Assembly (NCBI RefSeq): GCF_945952435.1
Contig: NZ_CAMFHZ010000007.1
Span: forward strand, 1 to 64,000
Direction: 5' to 3'
Source of the DNA: an uncultured Microbacterium sp.
GTDB lineage: Bacteria > Actinomycetota > Actinomycetes > Actinomycetales > Microbacteriaceae
DNA: 64,000 nt
Made by a program: the position numbers and the translations under genes. Position 1 is the stretch's first letter; the number at the start of each line of letters is the position of its first letter. Below the pieces are notes generated by a model, which saw only the letters and a program-made list of their open reading frames with translations, was not told the origin of the DNA and did no database searches. Positions 8,731-17,013 of this stretch are shown here, in pieces.

Positions 8731-9777
8731 ATGTCAGAAACCACCACCGCTCCGGCGGATCCGCCCACGTCGGCGCTGCATCTCGCCGACGAATTCCTCA
8801 ACCGCCAGACGCCGATCCAGCGTGTGCGGGCGATCCTCTACCGCTACCCCGCGATCAGCCCGGCCATCGTCCTGGTCATCGCCGTCGTCGTCTTCGGCGT
8901 GATCAACCCGCGCTTCCTCGCCCCCAACAACCTCTCGCTCATCACCCAGCAGGTCGCGGTGATCGGCACCCTCGGCGTCGCGGAGACGCTCGTGATCCTG
9001 ACCGCCGGCATCGACCTCTCGGTCGGCGCCGCGATGGTGCTCAGCTCGGTTGTGATCGGCAACGCCGCCGCCGGCATGGGCGTCCCCGGGATCCTCGCCC
9101 TGCTCATCGGTCTCGTGACGGGTCTCGTGACGGGCCTCATCAACGGCATGCTCGTCACCCGGCTGAACCTGCCGCCGTTCATCGTGACGCTGGGGACGCT
9201 GAGCATCTTCACGGCCCTCACGCTCCTGCTCTCGAACGGTGCGACCGTGCAGGGCAACAAGCTGCCCGACATCATCACGTGGACGGGCAGCACGTTCCAC
9301 ATCGGCGTCGACGTCACGTTCGGGGTGCTGCTCATGCTGGTGCTCTACGTGGTGATCGCCTTCGCGCTGGGGCGCACGGCCTGGGGGCGCCACGTCTACG
9401 CGGTGGGCGACGATAAGGAGGCCGCGCGCCTGAGCGGCATCCGGGTGAACCGCGTGCTGCTGAGCGTCTACCTCGTCGCCGGCGCGATCGTCGCCGTGGC
9501 CGCGTGGATCCAGATCGGGCGCGACTTCGGTTCCAGCCCGAACGCGGCCGTCGACGCCAACCTCAACGCGATCACCGCCGTCGTGATCGGTGGCATCAGC
9601 CTCTTCGGCGGACGCGGCAACGTGTGGGGCACCCTGCTCGGTGCGCTCATCGTCGGCGTGTTCCGCAACGGCCTCGCCCTCGCCGGGCTGGACGTGCTCT
9701 ACCAGACCCTCGCCGTCGGCATCCTCGTCATCGTCGCGGTCTCCATCGACCAGTGGATTCGGAAGGTGCGCAAGTGA
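8731..9777 (+). CDS. Sugar ABC transporter permease (CUT2, FrcC-like)
   Basis: This 348-residue integral membrane protein has about nine or ten helices. It carries the BPD_transp_2 signatures LTAGIDLSVG and GRTAWGRHVYAVGDDKEAARLSGI, typical of ribose/fructose permeases (RbsC/FrcC). It would homodimerise and pair with the ATPase that overlaps its 3' end. GGGAGAACC precedes the ATG. A C-terminal cytoplasmic tail DQWIRKVRK ends the protein. Confidence 0.9.
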   Translation: MSETTTAPADPPTSALHLADEFLNRQTPIQRVRAILYRYPAISPAIVLVIAVVVFGVINPRFLAPNNLSLITQQVAVIGTLGVAETLVILTAGIDLSVGAAMVLSSVVIGNAAAGMGVPGILALLIGLVTGLVTGLINGMLVTRLNLPPFIVTLGTLSIFTALTLLLSNGATVQGNKLPDIITWTGSTFHIGVDVTFGVLLMLVLYVVIAFALGRTAWGRHVYAVGDDKEAARLSGIRVNRVLLSVYLVAGAIVAVAAWIQIGRDFGSSPNAAVDANLNAITAVVIGGISLFGGRGNVWGTLLGALIVGVFRNGLALAGLDVLYQTLAVGILVIVAVSIDQWIRKVRK

Positions 9778-10553
9778 ACGCCTCAGCAACCGAGACCCGC
9801 ACGCCCGTCCTGTCGGCGAAGCGGCTCGTCAAGACCTACGGTCACGTCATCGGCCTCGACGGTGTCAGCCTCGACCTCTACGCCGGGGAGGTGCTCGCCA
9901 TCATCGGCGACAACGGCGCGGGCAAGACCACCCTCATCAAGTGCCTCACGGGCGCGGAGATCCCGGACGGCGGGGAGCTGCTGCTGGACGGGCAGCCGGT
10001 GCACTTCCGCCGGCCCCAGGACGCCCGCGACGCCGGGATCGAGACGGTCTACCAGTCGCTCGCCGTCTCGCCCGCGCTCGACGTGGCGAGCAACATGTAC
10101 CTGGGCCGCGAGCTGCGCCGCCCGGGACCCCTCGGATCGGTGCTGCGCATGCTCGACACCAAGACCATGCGCAAGAACGCCCGCGACGAGCTGACCCGCC
10201 TGGGGATCTCGACCCTGCAGGACGTGACCGTGCCGATCGAGAACCTGTCGGGCGGTCAGCGGCAGGCGGTGGCCGTGGCGCGGGCGGCGGCGTTCGGATC
10301 CAAGGTCGTCGTCCTCGACGAGCCGACGGCCGCGCTCGGTGTGCGCGAGGGCAACCAGGTGCTGGAGCTCATCAAGCGCCTCCGCGACACGGGCGTGCCC
10401 GTGATCCTGATCAGCCACAACATGCCGCACGTGTTCGAGGTCGCGGACCGGATCCACATCCAGCGCCTCGGCAAGCGCGCGGGCACCATCACGCCGCAGT
10501 CGCACACCATGAGCGAGGCCGTGGCCATCATGACCGGCGCGCAGACCCTGTGA
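9774..10553 (+). CDS. Sugar ABC transporter ATPase (single domain, FrcA-like)
   Basis: The ATPase has 259 residues with Walker A GDNGAGKTT near 42, signature LSGGQRQ near 157, Walker B VVVLDEPTAAL and switch His in LISHN. Ribose-type CUT2 ATPases carry two fused nucleotide-binding domains of about 500 residues. This one has only one, as in FrcA fructose importers, so two copies would be needed per transporter. The GTG start overlaps the permease stop by four bases (GTGA), implying translational coupling. Confidence 0.9.
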   Translation: MNASATETRTPVLSAKRLVKTYGHVIGLDGVSLDLYAGEVLAIIGDNGAGKTTLIKCLTGAEIPDGGELLLDGQPVHFRRPQDARDAGIETVYQSLAVSPALDVASNMYLGRELRRPGPLGSVLRMLDTKTMRKNARDELTRLGISTLQDVTVPIENLSGGQRQAVAVARAAAFGSKVVVLDEPTAALGVREGNQVLELIKRLRDTGVPVILISHNMPHVFEVADRIHIQRLGKRAGTITPQSHTMSEAVAIMTGAQTL

Positions 10554-10564
10554 GGCCGGATCCC

Positions 10565-10867
10565 GTGGCCGAGGAGAAGCACCTCTACGCCGAGTTCCGG
10601 GCGTTCCCCGGCGCGGGCGATGCCGTCGCATCGCTCGTCGCCGGGTATCGCGCGAAGGTCCTCGCGGAGCCGGGCACCGTGCGCTTCGACGCGCATCGTC
10701 TGCGCGACGACCCGAACCGCTTCTTCATCTACGAGGCCTACGCCGACGATGCGGCCTTCCGGGCGCATGTGGGATCGTCGTACTGCGCGGAGTTCAACGA
10801 CGCCCTCGCCCCGCTCGTCGTCGGGGGAGGATCGACCCTGACCTGGCTGGAGGCCGTGCCCGCATGA
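10565..10867 (+). CDS. Small ABM-fold protein (quinol monooxygenase/LsrG-like)
   Basis: This 100-residue cytosolic protein has the dimeric alpha/beta-barrel pattern of the antibiotic biosynthesis monooxygenase domain, including FFIYEAYADDAAFRAH, the most conserved stretch. Family members include YgiN-type quinol monooxygenases and LsrG, an isomerase of a phosphorylated sugar-like signal. It starts at a GTG 12 nt after the ATPase stop and overlaps the kinase gene by four bases (ATGA), so it belongs to the sugar operon. Its position suggests work on the imported or phosphorylated sugar, but that is inference. Confidence 0.75.
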   Translation: MAEEKHLYAEFRAFPGAGDAVASLVAGYRAKVLAEPGTVRFDAHRLRDDPNRFFIYEAYADDAAFRAHVGSSYCAEFNDALAPLVVGGGSTLTWLEAVPA

Positions 10868-11781
10868 CGAACACCCGTGTCCTCGTGATCGGCGAGGCCC
10901 TCATCGACGTCGTCGACCGCGGCGACGGAAGCGCCCCGGTGCGCCACGTCGGGGGGAGTCCGCTCAACGTCGCCTTCGGGCTCGCCCGTCTCGGCATCCC
11001 GACGACCTTCGCGACCGAGTTCGGCGACGACGCCGACGGCGCCGCGATCGCCGCGCACCTGGCCGGGGCGGGCGTCGAGGTCGCGCGGACCGCGGCAGGC
11101 GCCCACCGCACGGCGACGGCGCTCGCACGGATCCAGCCCGACGGATCCGCGGAGTACGTCTTCGACATCGACTGGACCTTCCCGCAACCGCCGCCGACCG
11201 ACCGCGCCGACGTCGTGCACATCGGCTCGATCGGTTCGCTGCGCGCGCCGGGGGCGGTCGGCGTCCTCGCGCTCGTCGAGGGCCTTCCCTCCGACGTGCT
11301 GGTGACCTTCGATCCGAACGTGCGGCCGGCGCTCCTGCCCTCGGTCGTGGAGACGCGCGCGCTGGTCGAGCGCTACGCCGCCCGCGCGCAGGTGGTCAAG
11401 CTCAGCGACGAGGACGCGGCGTGGCTGTATCCCGAGGATCCGTCCTCGGCCCCCGCACGGCTGCTCGCGCAGGGGGCGCGGCTCGTCGCGGTCACGCACG
11501 GCGCGGAGGGCAGCGTGGTGCACACGGCGGGCGGGGAGCGGAGGGTGCCGGCGCGTCGCACCGCGGCCGTGGACACGATCGGCGCGGGGGACGCGTACAT
11601 GTCCGGCCTCATCGCGGCGCTGCTCCCGCATGCGGACGCCCTGACCGGAGGGGAGGGCCTCGACGCGGACGCCCTCGACGCGGTCGGACGGGTCGCCGCC
11701 ACGACGTCGAGCCTCACCGTCGCCCGCGCGGGGGCCATGCCGCCGACGGCCGAGGAGCTCGCCGCGGCGCTCGCCGGCTGA
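10864..11781 (+). CDS. PfkB-family sugar kinase (probable fructokinase)
   Basis: This 305-residue ribokinase-family enzyme has the N-terminal signature GEALIDVVDR, the substrate-side GGSPLNVAFGLARLG and the C-terminal signature DTIGAGDAYMSGL, whose Asp is the catalytic base. It phosphorylates a sugar hydroxyl with ATP. The GGSPLNVA pattern is common in fructokinases, and the linked FrcBCA-like importer fits fructose. Another ketose or a nucleoside is possible. It is the last gene of the operon and overlaps the preceding gene. Confidence 0.87.
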   Translation: MTNTRVLVIGEALIDVVDRGDGSAPVRHVGGSPLNVAFGLARLGIPTTFATEFGDDADGAAIAAHLAGAGVEVARTAAGAHRTATALARIQPDGSAEYVFDIDWTFPQPPPTDRADVVHIGSIGSLRAPGAVGVLALVEGLPSDVLVTFDPNVRPALLPSVVETRALVERYAARAQVVKLSDEDAAWLYPEDPSSAPARLLAQGARLVAVTHGAEGSVVHTAGGERRVPARRTAAVDTIGAGDAYMSGLIAALLPHADALTGGEGLDADALDAVGRVAATTSSLTVARAGAMPPTAEELAAALAG

Positions 11782-12054
11782 CCGTTCCGGGCGGCGGCGC
11801 GCCCGCTACTCCGCGATCAGCCCCGCTACTGATGCGATCAGCGGCCCGTCCCGTAGTGCGCGGAGCCTGCGCGCGCGTGCAGCGCGGCTCGGCGAGGCGA
11901 TGTGCCCGCGCCCCGGCGTGCACGGCTGAGCCAGGCAGATCGCGCATCCCCCTCCCGCCGTGCGATAGCCCAGCCGGCGGTCTTCTGCAACCCCTCCTCC
12001 TCGGCGCTCCCGTCCGCATAGCCTCGCGAAAGAGGTCAGGGAGGGGGACAGCGG

Positions 12055-12456
12055 ATGGACGCCATCACCTCCGGCGCGACGCCGGTGCTCGTCGCGATCG
12101 TGCTGCTGCTCGTGCGTGCGGCGCTCGTCGTCGCGTTCGTCCGCGAGGCGGCGATCAAGCTCAAGGACGTCGCCGCCTTCGCGAAGAACGACGCGGTGCC
12201 GCTTCCTCTGGCGTGGTTCGTGACGATCGCCGAGCTGGCCGCAGCGCTCTCGCTCGCCTCGGGGATCCTCGCCCGCTGGGCCGCGATCGGAGTGATCCTG
12301 CTCATGCTCGTCACCACCGGCCTGCACGTGTTCCGGTGGCACAGCACGTACTGGGCGCAGAAGGGCGGCCCCGAGTACGACGTCCTACTGCTCGTCCTGG
12401 CGGCGGTGGTCGCCGTGTTCGGTCCCGGCGCGATCGCGATCCCGCTCGGCGGGTGA
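12055..12456 (+). CDS. DoxX-like membrane protein
   Basis: This 133-residue protein has four hydrophobic helices and the DoxX-family pattern. An N-terminal helix is followed by FVREAAIKLKD, a second helix pair and a C-terminal helix. DoxX-family proteins are linked loosely to redox and envelope stress, with no defined reaction. GGGAGGGGG lies 8-16 nt before the ATG. The 273 bp upstream (11782-12054) contain nothing that I can support. Confidence 0.7.
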   Translation: MDAITSGATPVLVAIVLLLVRAALVVAFVREAAIKLKDVAAFAKNDAVPLPLAWFVTIAELAAALSLASGILARWAAIGVILLMLVTTGLHVFRWHSTYWAQKGGPEYDVLLLVLAAVVAVFGPGAIAIPLGG

Positions 12457-12517
12457 GATGCGCGTGACGGATGCCGGGGACGCCCAGGGAAAAAAATCTC
12501 GGCGAATGTGTGACGAA

Positions 12518-12534
12518 TCGGATCCGGTATCCGA
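12518..12534. promoter_or_regulatory. Inverted repeat upstream of envelope-stress operon
   Basis: TCGGAT-CCGGT-ATCCGA lies 64 bp before the first Asp23-like gene, in an unusually AT-rich patch containing an A7 run (12490-12496) and TTATCTGTATC. It is a candidate operator or promoter element for the cluster. A match to an ECF promoter could not be made with confidence. Confidence 0.4.
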
Positions 12535-12597
12535 CTTATCTGTATCACCGCACCGGTGAACCGCAGCGGATGCGGAGTCGAAGAGAGGAATGTTGAG

Positions 12598-13029
12598 ATG
12601 GCGAACGACACCACGAACACGAACCGGACCGTGGCGGCGACCGACGCGAAGGGCAAGACGACGATCGAGGACGGCGTCGTCGCCAAGATCGCCGGCATCG
12701 CGGCGCGCGAGGTCCCCGGAGTCCACGCACTGGGCGGTGGCGCCGCACGCGTCGTCGGCGCGATCCGCGACGCCCTGAACTCGACGGACCTCGCCCAGGG
12801 CATCTCGGTCGAGGTGGGGGAGCGCCAGGTGGCCGTCGACGTCACGATCGTCGCGGAGTACCCCGTCGCGCTGCAGGACCTCGCGTCGGCCGTGCGCACG
12901 GCCGTCTACCGGGCGATGGAGGAGCTGGTCGGCATGGAGGTGACGGAGGTCAACGTCACGATCAACGACGTCCACATCCCGTCCGATGACGACTCGGCCG
13001 CCGAGACGCAGGAGGCGCGGGTCCGATGA
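12598..13029 (+). CDS. Asp23/Gls24 envelope stress-response protein
   Basis: This 143-residue soluble protein has the Asp23 core: GVVAKIAGIAAREVPGVHAL, VDVTIVAEYPVALQDLA and VNVTINDVHI. In Staphylococcus, Asp23 is held at the membrane by AmaP and monitors envelope integrity. Here the next four overlapping genes include small membrane proteins that could play the anchor role. The ATG at 12598 follows AGAGAGG; an in-frame GTG at 12556 would add 14 uncharacteristic residues. It is the first gene of a tight operon. Confidence 0.88.
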   Translation: MANDTTNTNRTVAATDAKGKTTIEDGVVAKIAGIAAREVPGVHALGGGAARVVGAIRDALNSTDLAQGISVEVGERQVAVDVTIVAEYPVALQDLASAVRTAVYRAMEELVGMEVTEVNVTINDVHIPSDDDSAAETQEARVR

Positions 13030-13217
13030 ACACCTCCCTCGTCGGCGCCGCCGCAGGTGCGGTGCTCGCTTTGACCTGGCTGACGTTCGGCTTCTGGGCG
13101 TGCGTCTTCGTGGCGCTGGCCATGCTGGTCGGCGTCGGCGTGGGTCGTGTGCTCGACGGACGGCTGGATCTCCGCGCCCTCGGCGAGGTGTTCCGCGGAC
13201 GGCGCAGGTCGTCGTGA
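13026..13217 (+). CDS. Small two-helix membrane protein (DUF2273-like)
   Basis: This 63-residue protein has two hydrophobic helices (about 4-21 and 22-40) and a basic C-terminus VFRGRRRSS. Size, context next to Asp23 and the GVGRVLDGR segment match the DUF2273 small integral membrane proteins encoded beside Asp23 and AmaP in Gram-positives (AmaF-like). It overlaps the Asp23 gene by four bases (ATGA). Confidence 0.75.
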   Translation: MNTSLVGAAAGAVLALTWLTFGFWACVFVALAMLVGVGVGRVLDGRLDLRALGEVFRGRRRSS

Positions 13218-13552
13218 GCGGCGGCACTCCGGCGCCCGAGCGCGTCGAGCAGGGCCGCACGACGATCGCCGCCCGCGCGCTGCGCCGGGTGTCGGAGACG
13301 CTGGTCGCGAGCGCGGGGCACGTTCCCGCGGGCTCGGTCAGCGTCCATCTGGAGGACGACCGCGGCGCGTTGCGCGCCGACGTCGTCCTCCCTCTGGACC
13401 GTGAGCACGGCGCCCGGACCCTCGCCGAGCGGGGGGAGGACGTCCGAGAGGCGGTCATCGGCGGCATGGACCGGCTGGCGGGGCGACGGCTGTCGCGCGT
13501 CGACGTCCGGTTCACCGCCCCGAAGGAGAAGGAGAGGAGGACGGTCCGATGA
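13214..13552 (+). CDS. Hypothetical protein of the Asp23 cluster
   Basis: This 112-residue protein has no signal peptide or membrane helix. GRTTIAARALRRVSETLVA followed by VSVHLEDDRGALRADVVLPL and RRLSRVDVRFT gives the alternating helix/strand pattern of a reduced Asp23-like domain, but I would not assign the family firmly. The GTG start overlaps the upstream stop (GTGA) and its stop overlaps the next ATG, so it is translated as part of the chain. Confidence 0.6.
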   Translation: MSGGTPAPERVEQGRTTIAARALRRVSETLVASAGHVPAGSVSVHLEDDRGALRADVVLPLDREHGARTLAERGEDVREAVIGGMDRLAGRRLSRVDVRFTAPKEKERRTVR

Positions 13553-14133
13553 GCGACATCGCACCCGCCGACGCGGCACCGAGGGCGGAGCGCACGATGC
13601 TGCGGCACGAGCTGGTCGCATCGCGCACGGCGCCCGCGGTGCTCGTCGCGACGATCGTGCTGATCGTTGTGGTCGGTGCCGTGGTCCTCGCCGTCTGGGC
13701 GCGGTTCGACGCGGGCCTCGCGTCGGCGATCGGAGGGATCGCAGATCGGACGATCCCGGTGCTCGATCAGCCCGCAGCGCGGATCGCACTCGCGGTCGTG
13801 CTGGCCCTCGTGGGCCTCGGGCTGCTCCTGCTCGCCGTCGTCCCCGGGCGCCGCGCGCGCCGAGGCCAGCTGAGGCAGGGCTTCGCGGTGGTCATGGACG
13901 ACGGGATCGTCGCGGACGCCCTCGCCGGGGCGGTCTCCTCCCGCTGCGCACTGCCGCCGGAGCACGTCTCCGTGGTGCTCGGCCGCCGTCGCGCACGGGT
14001 GCATCTGCGCCCCGTGAGCGGAGTGGCGCTGGATCGGGAAGCCGCGGCGGACGCGGCGGAGACCGCGGCGCGCGCCCTCCGCGTGGAGCTGTCGGCCGTG
14101 GTGTCGGTCTCCGAACGAGGGAGTGTGGGATGA
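13549..14133 (+). CDS. Membrane protein of the Asp23 cluster (DUF6286-like)
   Basis: The protein has 194 residues. A cytoplasmic N-terminus with basic residues is followed by two helices (about 28-50 and 78-98). A soluble C-terminal domain of about 90 residues contains DDGIVADALAGAVSS. Proteins of this shape occur with Asp23 in actinobacteria and are annotated DUF6286, whose function is unknown. It overlaps both neighbours by four bases. Confidence 0.6.
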   Translation: MSDIAPADAAPRAERTMLRHELVASRTAPAVLVATIVLIVVVGAVVLAVWARFDAGLASAIGGIADRTIPVLDQPAARIALAVVLALVGLGLLLLAVVPGRRARRGQLRQGFAVVMDDGIVADALAGAVSSRCALPPEHVSVVLGRRRARVHLRPVSGVALDREAAADAAETAARALRVELSAVVSVSERGSVG

Positions 14134-14732
14134 GGACCACGAACAGGCTCGTACTGCTGCTCAGCGGGCTGGTGGCGCTCGCCGGAGCCGTCCTGATCGC
14201 GCTGCCGCTGCTGCCGTCCACGATCGCGACGCCCGTCGTCGCCGTCGTGACGGACGCGGTCCGCGCCGTCACCGCCTTCTTCGCACCGTGGGCGATCGAC
14301 GTCGCGGGAACGGGACGGATCGAGGGCCCAGTCGTCGCGGGCGCGGTCGCCGCGCTCGTGCTGGCCCTCCTGCTGATCTGGTTCCTGTCGACGCGACGTC
14401 AGGGCCGTCTCAGGACGGTTCTGCGGGTGCGGGAGCCGCAGGGCGCCACGACGGCCGACGAGGGCGTCGCCCAGGCCGTCCTCGCCGGCGATCTCGCCGA
14501 TCGGGCGGACGTCCTGTCGGCGACCGTGCGAGGACGCGACGTCCGCCACGAGGCGACGCTGCGGATGCACGTCGTGCCGCGCAGCGGAGCGCCGCTGCGG
14601 ATCCTGCTCGAGCAGGCTCAGCGGGCCTGCGAGGACTGGGCGGCACTGGCCGGGGAGCGCAGACCGATCGTGGTGCATCTGGCGGACCGACGCGGCTGGG
14701 ACCGGCTGCGTTCCGCGACGAGGGTGCGCTGA
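14130..14732 (+). CDS. AmaP-like membrane anchor protein
   Basis: This 200-residue protein has one N-terminal helix (LVLLLSGLVALAGAVLIALP), a second at about 70-92 and a cytoplasmic C-terminal domain of about 105 residues. The latter includes DVLSATVRGRDVRHEATLRM. Two helices plus a C-terminal domain next to Asp23 is the layout of the alkaline-shock membrane anchor AmaP, though sequence identity cannot be judged here. It ends the overlapping part of the operon; the next gene follows after 52 bp. Confidence 0.6.
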   Translation: MRTTNRLVLLLSGLVALAGAVLIALPLLPSTIATPVVAVVTDAVRAVTAFFAPWAIDVAGTGRIEGPVVAGAVAALVLALLLIWFLSTRRQGRLRTVLRVREPQGATTADEGVAQAVLAGDLADRADVLSATVRGRDVRHEATLRMHVVPRSGAPLRILLEQAQRACEDWAALAGERRPIVVHLADRRGWDRLRSATRVR

Positions 14733-14784
14733 TCCGCGCCGAGGCGCCCTCGGCCGTACCGGAGTTCGACAACAGGAGGAAGAC

Positions 14785-14991
14785 ATGAAGAAGAACATCG
14801 TGATCCTTGCCGTGATCGTCGTCGCGGCCTATCTCGTCGGCGTCGAGTCCGGCAAGTCGCGGGACAAGAACTACGAGGATCTGCGCCATCAGATCGAACG
14901 GCTCTGGACGAGCCCCGATGCGCGCAAGGGACGCAAGAAGCTCGCGAAGAAGGTCGAGAAGTCGATCGCGCGGGCCACGTCCGGCCGCTGA
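14785..14991 (+). CDS. Small membrane-associated basic protein
   Basis: The protein has 68 residues. A single helix (about 3-19, NIVILAVIVVAAYLVGV) is followed by a highly charged tail with KKLAKKVEKSI. A textbook AGGAGGA at 14774-14780 precedes the ATG. Family unknown. Its place between the Asp23 chain and CsbD suggests an envelope or stress role. Confidence 0.65.
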   Translation: MKKNIVILAVIVVAAYLVGVESGKSRDKNYEDLRHQIERLWTSPDARKGRKKLAKKVEKSIARATSGR

Positions 14992-15052
14992 GACGGCCAG
15001 AACCGACACAAGACCTCCGTGCGACGGGCGCGGACGACAGAAAGGAAAGCAG

Positions 15053-15265
15053 ATGGGATTCGAGGAGAAGGCCGACGCCGCCGGCGACAAGTTCACCGGC
15101 AAGGTCAAGGAGACCGCGGGCGACGTGACCGGCAACGACCGCCTCGCGGCCGAGGGTCGCGCGGACCAGGCCAAGGGCCACATCAAGGACGCGGCCGAGA
15201 AGGTCAAGGACGCGGTCGAGGACGCGGCCGAGAACGTCAAGAAGCTGTTCGACAAGGACAAGTGA
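15053..15265 (+). CDS. CsbD-family stress protein
   Basis: This 70-residue hydrophilic helical protein has the CsbD pattern: GKVKETAGDVTGNDRLAAEG and DQAKGHIKDAAEKVKDA. CsbD-like proteins are abundant general-stress proteins without a known reaction. AAAGGAAAG precedes the ATG. A strong terminator follows the stop, closing the first half of the cluster. Confidence 0.88.
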   Translation: MGFEEKADAAGDKFTGKVKETAGDVTGNDRLAAEGRADQAKGHIKDAAEKVKDAVEDAAENVKKLFDKDK

Positions 15266-15270
15266 GCAGG

Positions 15271-15304
15271 ATCGGGCGGGCGCCGCATCCGGCGCCCGCC
15301 CGAT
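15271..15304 (+). terminator. Hairpin terminator after csbD-like gene
   Basis: A perfect 15-bp stem, 15271-15285 (ATCGGGCGGGCGCCG) with 15290-15304, has a CATC loop. There is no U-tract, as is usual in actinobacteria. It separates the Asp23/CsbD operon from the sigma-factor operon. Confidence 0.8.
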
Positions 15305-15328
15305 GACTTCAGGGGAGGGCGATCCGCC

Positions 15329-15904
15329 ATGGCGGAGGTGGGTCTGGGAACGGCGCTGGACGATGCGGACGACCGCACCGTCGCGGGGCGCGCCGCGGAC
15401 GGCGACGTCGAGGCGTTCGGGGTGCTCGTGCGCCGGTACACGCCGCTGCTGCGGGCCTACACGCGGCGCGTGATCAGCGGGGATGCGGGACTCGACGACA
15501 TCGTTCAGGAGACGTGGGTGACGGCCTGGCGCCGGCTGCCGGGGCTGCAGGATCCCGGGGCGGTGCGCAGTTGGCTCATGCGGATCGTGAGTCGACGGGC
15601 CGTGGACGAGATGCGCGCACGGAGGCCGCAGGTCTCGCTCGACGCGGTCGAGAAATGGGAGATTCCCCTCCCCGCCGGGCACGCACCCGATCACCGGGCC
15701 GAGCGGCGTGCGGAGCTGGACGCCCTCCGTGCCGCGCTGTCGCGACTGCCGGACGCCCAGCGCGAGGCGTGGGTGCTCCGCGAGGTGGGAGGCGGCTCCT
15801 ACGACGAGATCGCCGAGGAGATGCGGCTTCCGGTTAGCACCGTGCGAGGGCTCCTGGTCCGCGCGCGGAAGCAGATCATCGCAGGGATGGAGGAGTGGCG
15901 ATGA
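15329..15904 (+). CDS. ECF (sigma-70 family) RNA polymerase sigma factor
   Basis: The sigma factor has 191 residues. Region 2 (about 25-90) contains DGDVEAFGVLVRRY and DDIVQETWVTAWRRL. Region 4 (about 125-185) contains LSRLPDAQREAWVLREVGG and the recognition helix MRLPVSTVRGLLVRARK. No anti-sigma zinc-finger gene follows; instead an Asp23-like gene overlaps by four bases. That arrangement suggests that Asp23-like proteins may regulate this sigma factor and that it drives the neighbouring stress operon. The promoter match could not be shown. AGGGGAGGG precedes the ATG. Confidence 0.9.
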   Translation: MAEVGLGTALDDADDRTVAGRAADGDVEAFGVLVRRYTPLLRAYTRRVISGDAGLDDIVQETWVTAWRRLPGLQDPGAVRSWLMRIVSRRAVDEMRARRPQVSLDAVEKWEIPLPAGHAPDHRAERRAELDALRAALSRLPDAQREAWVLREVGGGSYDEIAEEMRLPVSTVRGLLVRARKQIIAGMEEWR

Positions 15905-16614
15905 GCGACGACGAGGGCCGCGCCGGCCCGATCCAGGCGCGCTTCGAGCCCGAGGATCTGGACGGGCACACGATCGACGAGCTCGTGGACTACCTCGACT
16001 CCGGTCGGGATCCCGTCGACCCCTCGATCGAGCAGTCCGCCGGATGCCGGATCGCCCTGGAGGCGCTGGAGCGCCTGCAGGGTCTCGGCCCTGCCCTGCT
16101 CGCACAGGACACCGCGGACGAACCTGCCGTCGACGACGACTGGGTCATGCGGATCATGGCGGGGATCGCCCGCGACGCCCGCGCCGGGCGGAGGATCCCG
16201 ATCGCGCTCGACGACGAGGCGGACGAGGTCGTCGGCACCCGTGCGGAGTCGACCGACGCGGGGGATCCCGCGGTCGCCGGGCTCGACGCCGCGGAGGACG
16301 ACGATCTCACCGACGACCTCGGGATGACCGAGGGCTCGGTCCGCGGGCTCATCCGCGGGGCGGAGAGCGCGGTGCCCGGCGTCCTCGTGGGGCGGTGCCG
16401 GTTGGACGGCGAGGTGGGCGAGATCGGCGCGCCGGTACGCGTGACCGTCGAGGTCAGCGTTCCCTACGGCACGAGGATCCCGGATCTGCTGGACGAGCTG
16501 CGCCAGGAGATCGCCCGACGGCTCGCGCAGCACACCGAGCTGGTCGTGGACGGGATCGACCTCGTCGTGCACGACGTGCGCCACGGGCACGCGGAGGGAG
16601 GGACGCGGCGATGA
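15901..16614 (+). CDS. Asp23-like protein with acidic N-terminal region
   Basis: This 237-residue soluble acidic protein has two parts. The first is an N-terminal DLDGHTIDELVDYLDSGRD segment, shaped like anti-sigma N-terminal helices but lacking HxxxCxxC, with CRIALEALERLQGLGP. The second is a C-terminal (about 155-230) Asp23-like region with VRVTVEVSVPYGTRIPDLLD and LVVDGIDLVVHDV. It overlaps the sigma-factor gene (ATGA). A role as partner or anti-sigma of that factor is inferred from position and N-terminal shape only. Confidence 0.65.
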   Translation: MSDDEGRAGPIQARFEPEDLDGHTIDELVDYLDSGRDPVDPSIEQSAGCRIALEALERLQGLGPALLAQDTADEPAVDDDWVMRIMAGIARDARAGRRIPIALDDEADEVVGTRAESTDAGDPAVAGLDAAEDDDLTDDLGMTEGSVRGLIRGAESAVPGVLVGRCRLDGEVGEIGAPVRVTVEVSVPYGTRIPDLLDELRQEIARRLAQHTELVVDGIDLVVHDVRHGHAEGGTRR

Positions 16615-16916
16615 GCGATTCCCTCGCGGCACGCATCGAGCGCGCCCTTGCCCTGCTGCCCGGCATCGGTGAGATCTATCGGACCTCCGCGTTCGCCGAG
16701 GCGGTCGGCGCCGGTGCCAGGATGGTCGGCGCCGATACCTCCCTCGTGTCCGTGCGCGTCGGAGAGATCACCGAGATCGAGGCCTGCGTCGGCACCGACG
16801 GCACGCTGCCCGCGGCGCAGGTCGCGCGCGCCGCACGTCGCGCGATCCGGGGCGAGCTCGGCGACACCGCCGCGCGGATCCGGATCACGCTCGTCCACCT
16901 CGGCGCGGGACGCTGA
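16611..16916 (+). CDS. Small hypothetical protein of the sigma-factor operon
   Basis: This 101-residue protein has no membrane helix. It starts SLAARIERALALLPGIGEIYR, then has VSVRVGEITEIEACVGTDG and a C-terminal helix-strand pair. The fold may be a diverged Asp23-type domain, which I mark as uncertain. It overlaps the preceding gene by four bases (ATGA) and ends the operon. Confidence 0.6.
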   Translation: MSDSLAARIERALALLPGIGEIYRTSAFAEAVGAGARMVGADTSLVSVRVGEITEIEACVGTDGTLPAAQVARAARRAIRGELGDTAARIRITLVHLGAGR

Positions 16917-17013
16917 GCGGACGGTCCTGGCGGTGTTGTCAACCCCCATTCCCTCCGCGGCCTCCGCGCCGTAGGGTCGGGATCAACACTCATCCCACCA
17001 GCGGAGGTTCTTC

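Noticed and set aside
12590..12778. Small ORF starting at ATG 12590
   Set aside because: Out-of-frame shadow of the Asp23-like gene, rich in Arg/Thr, no family.
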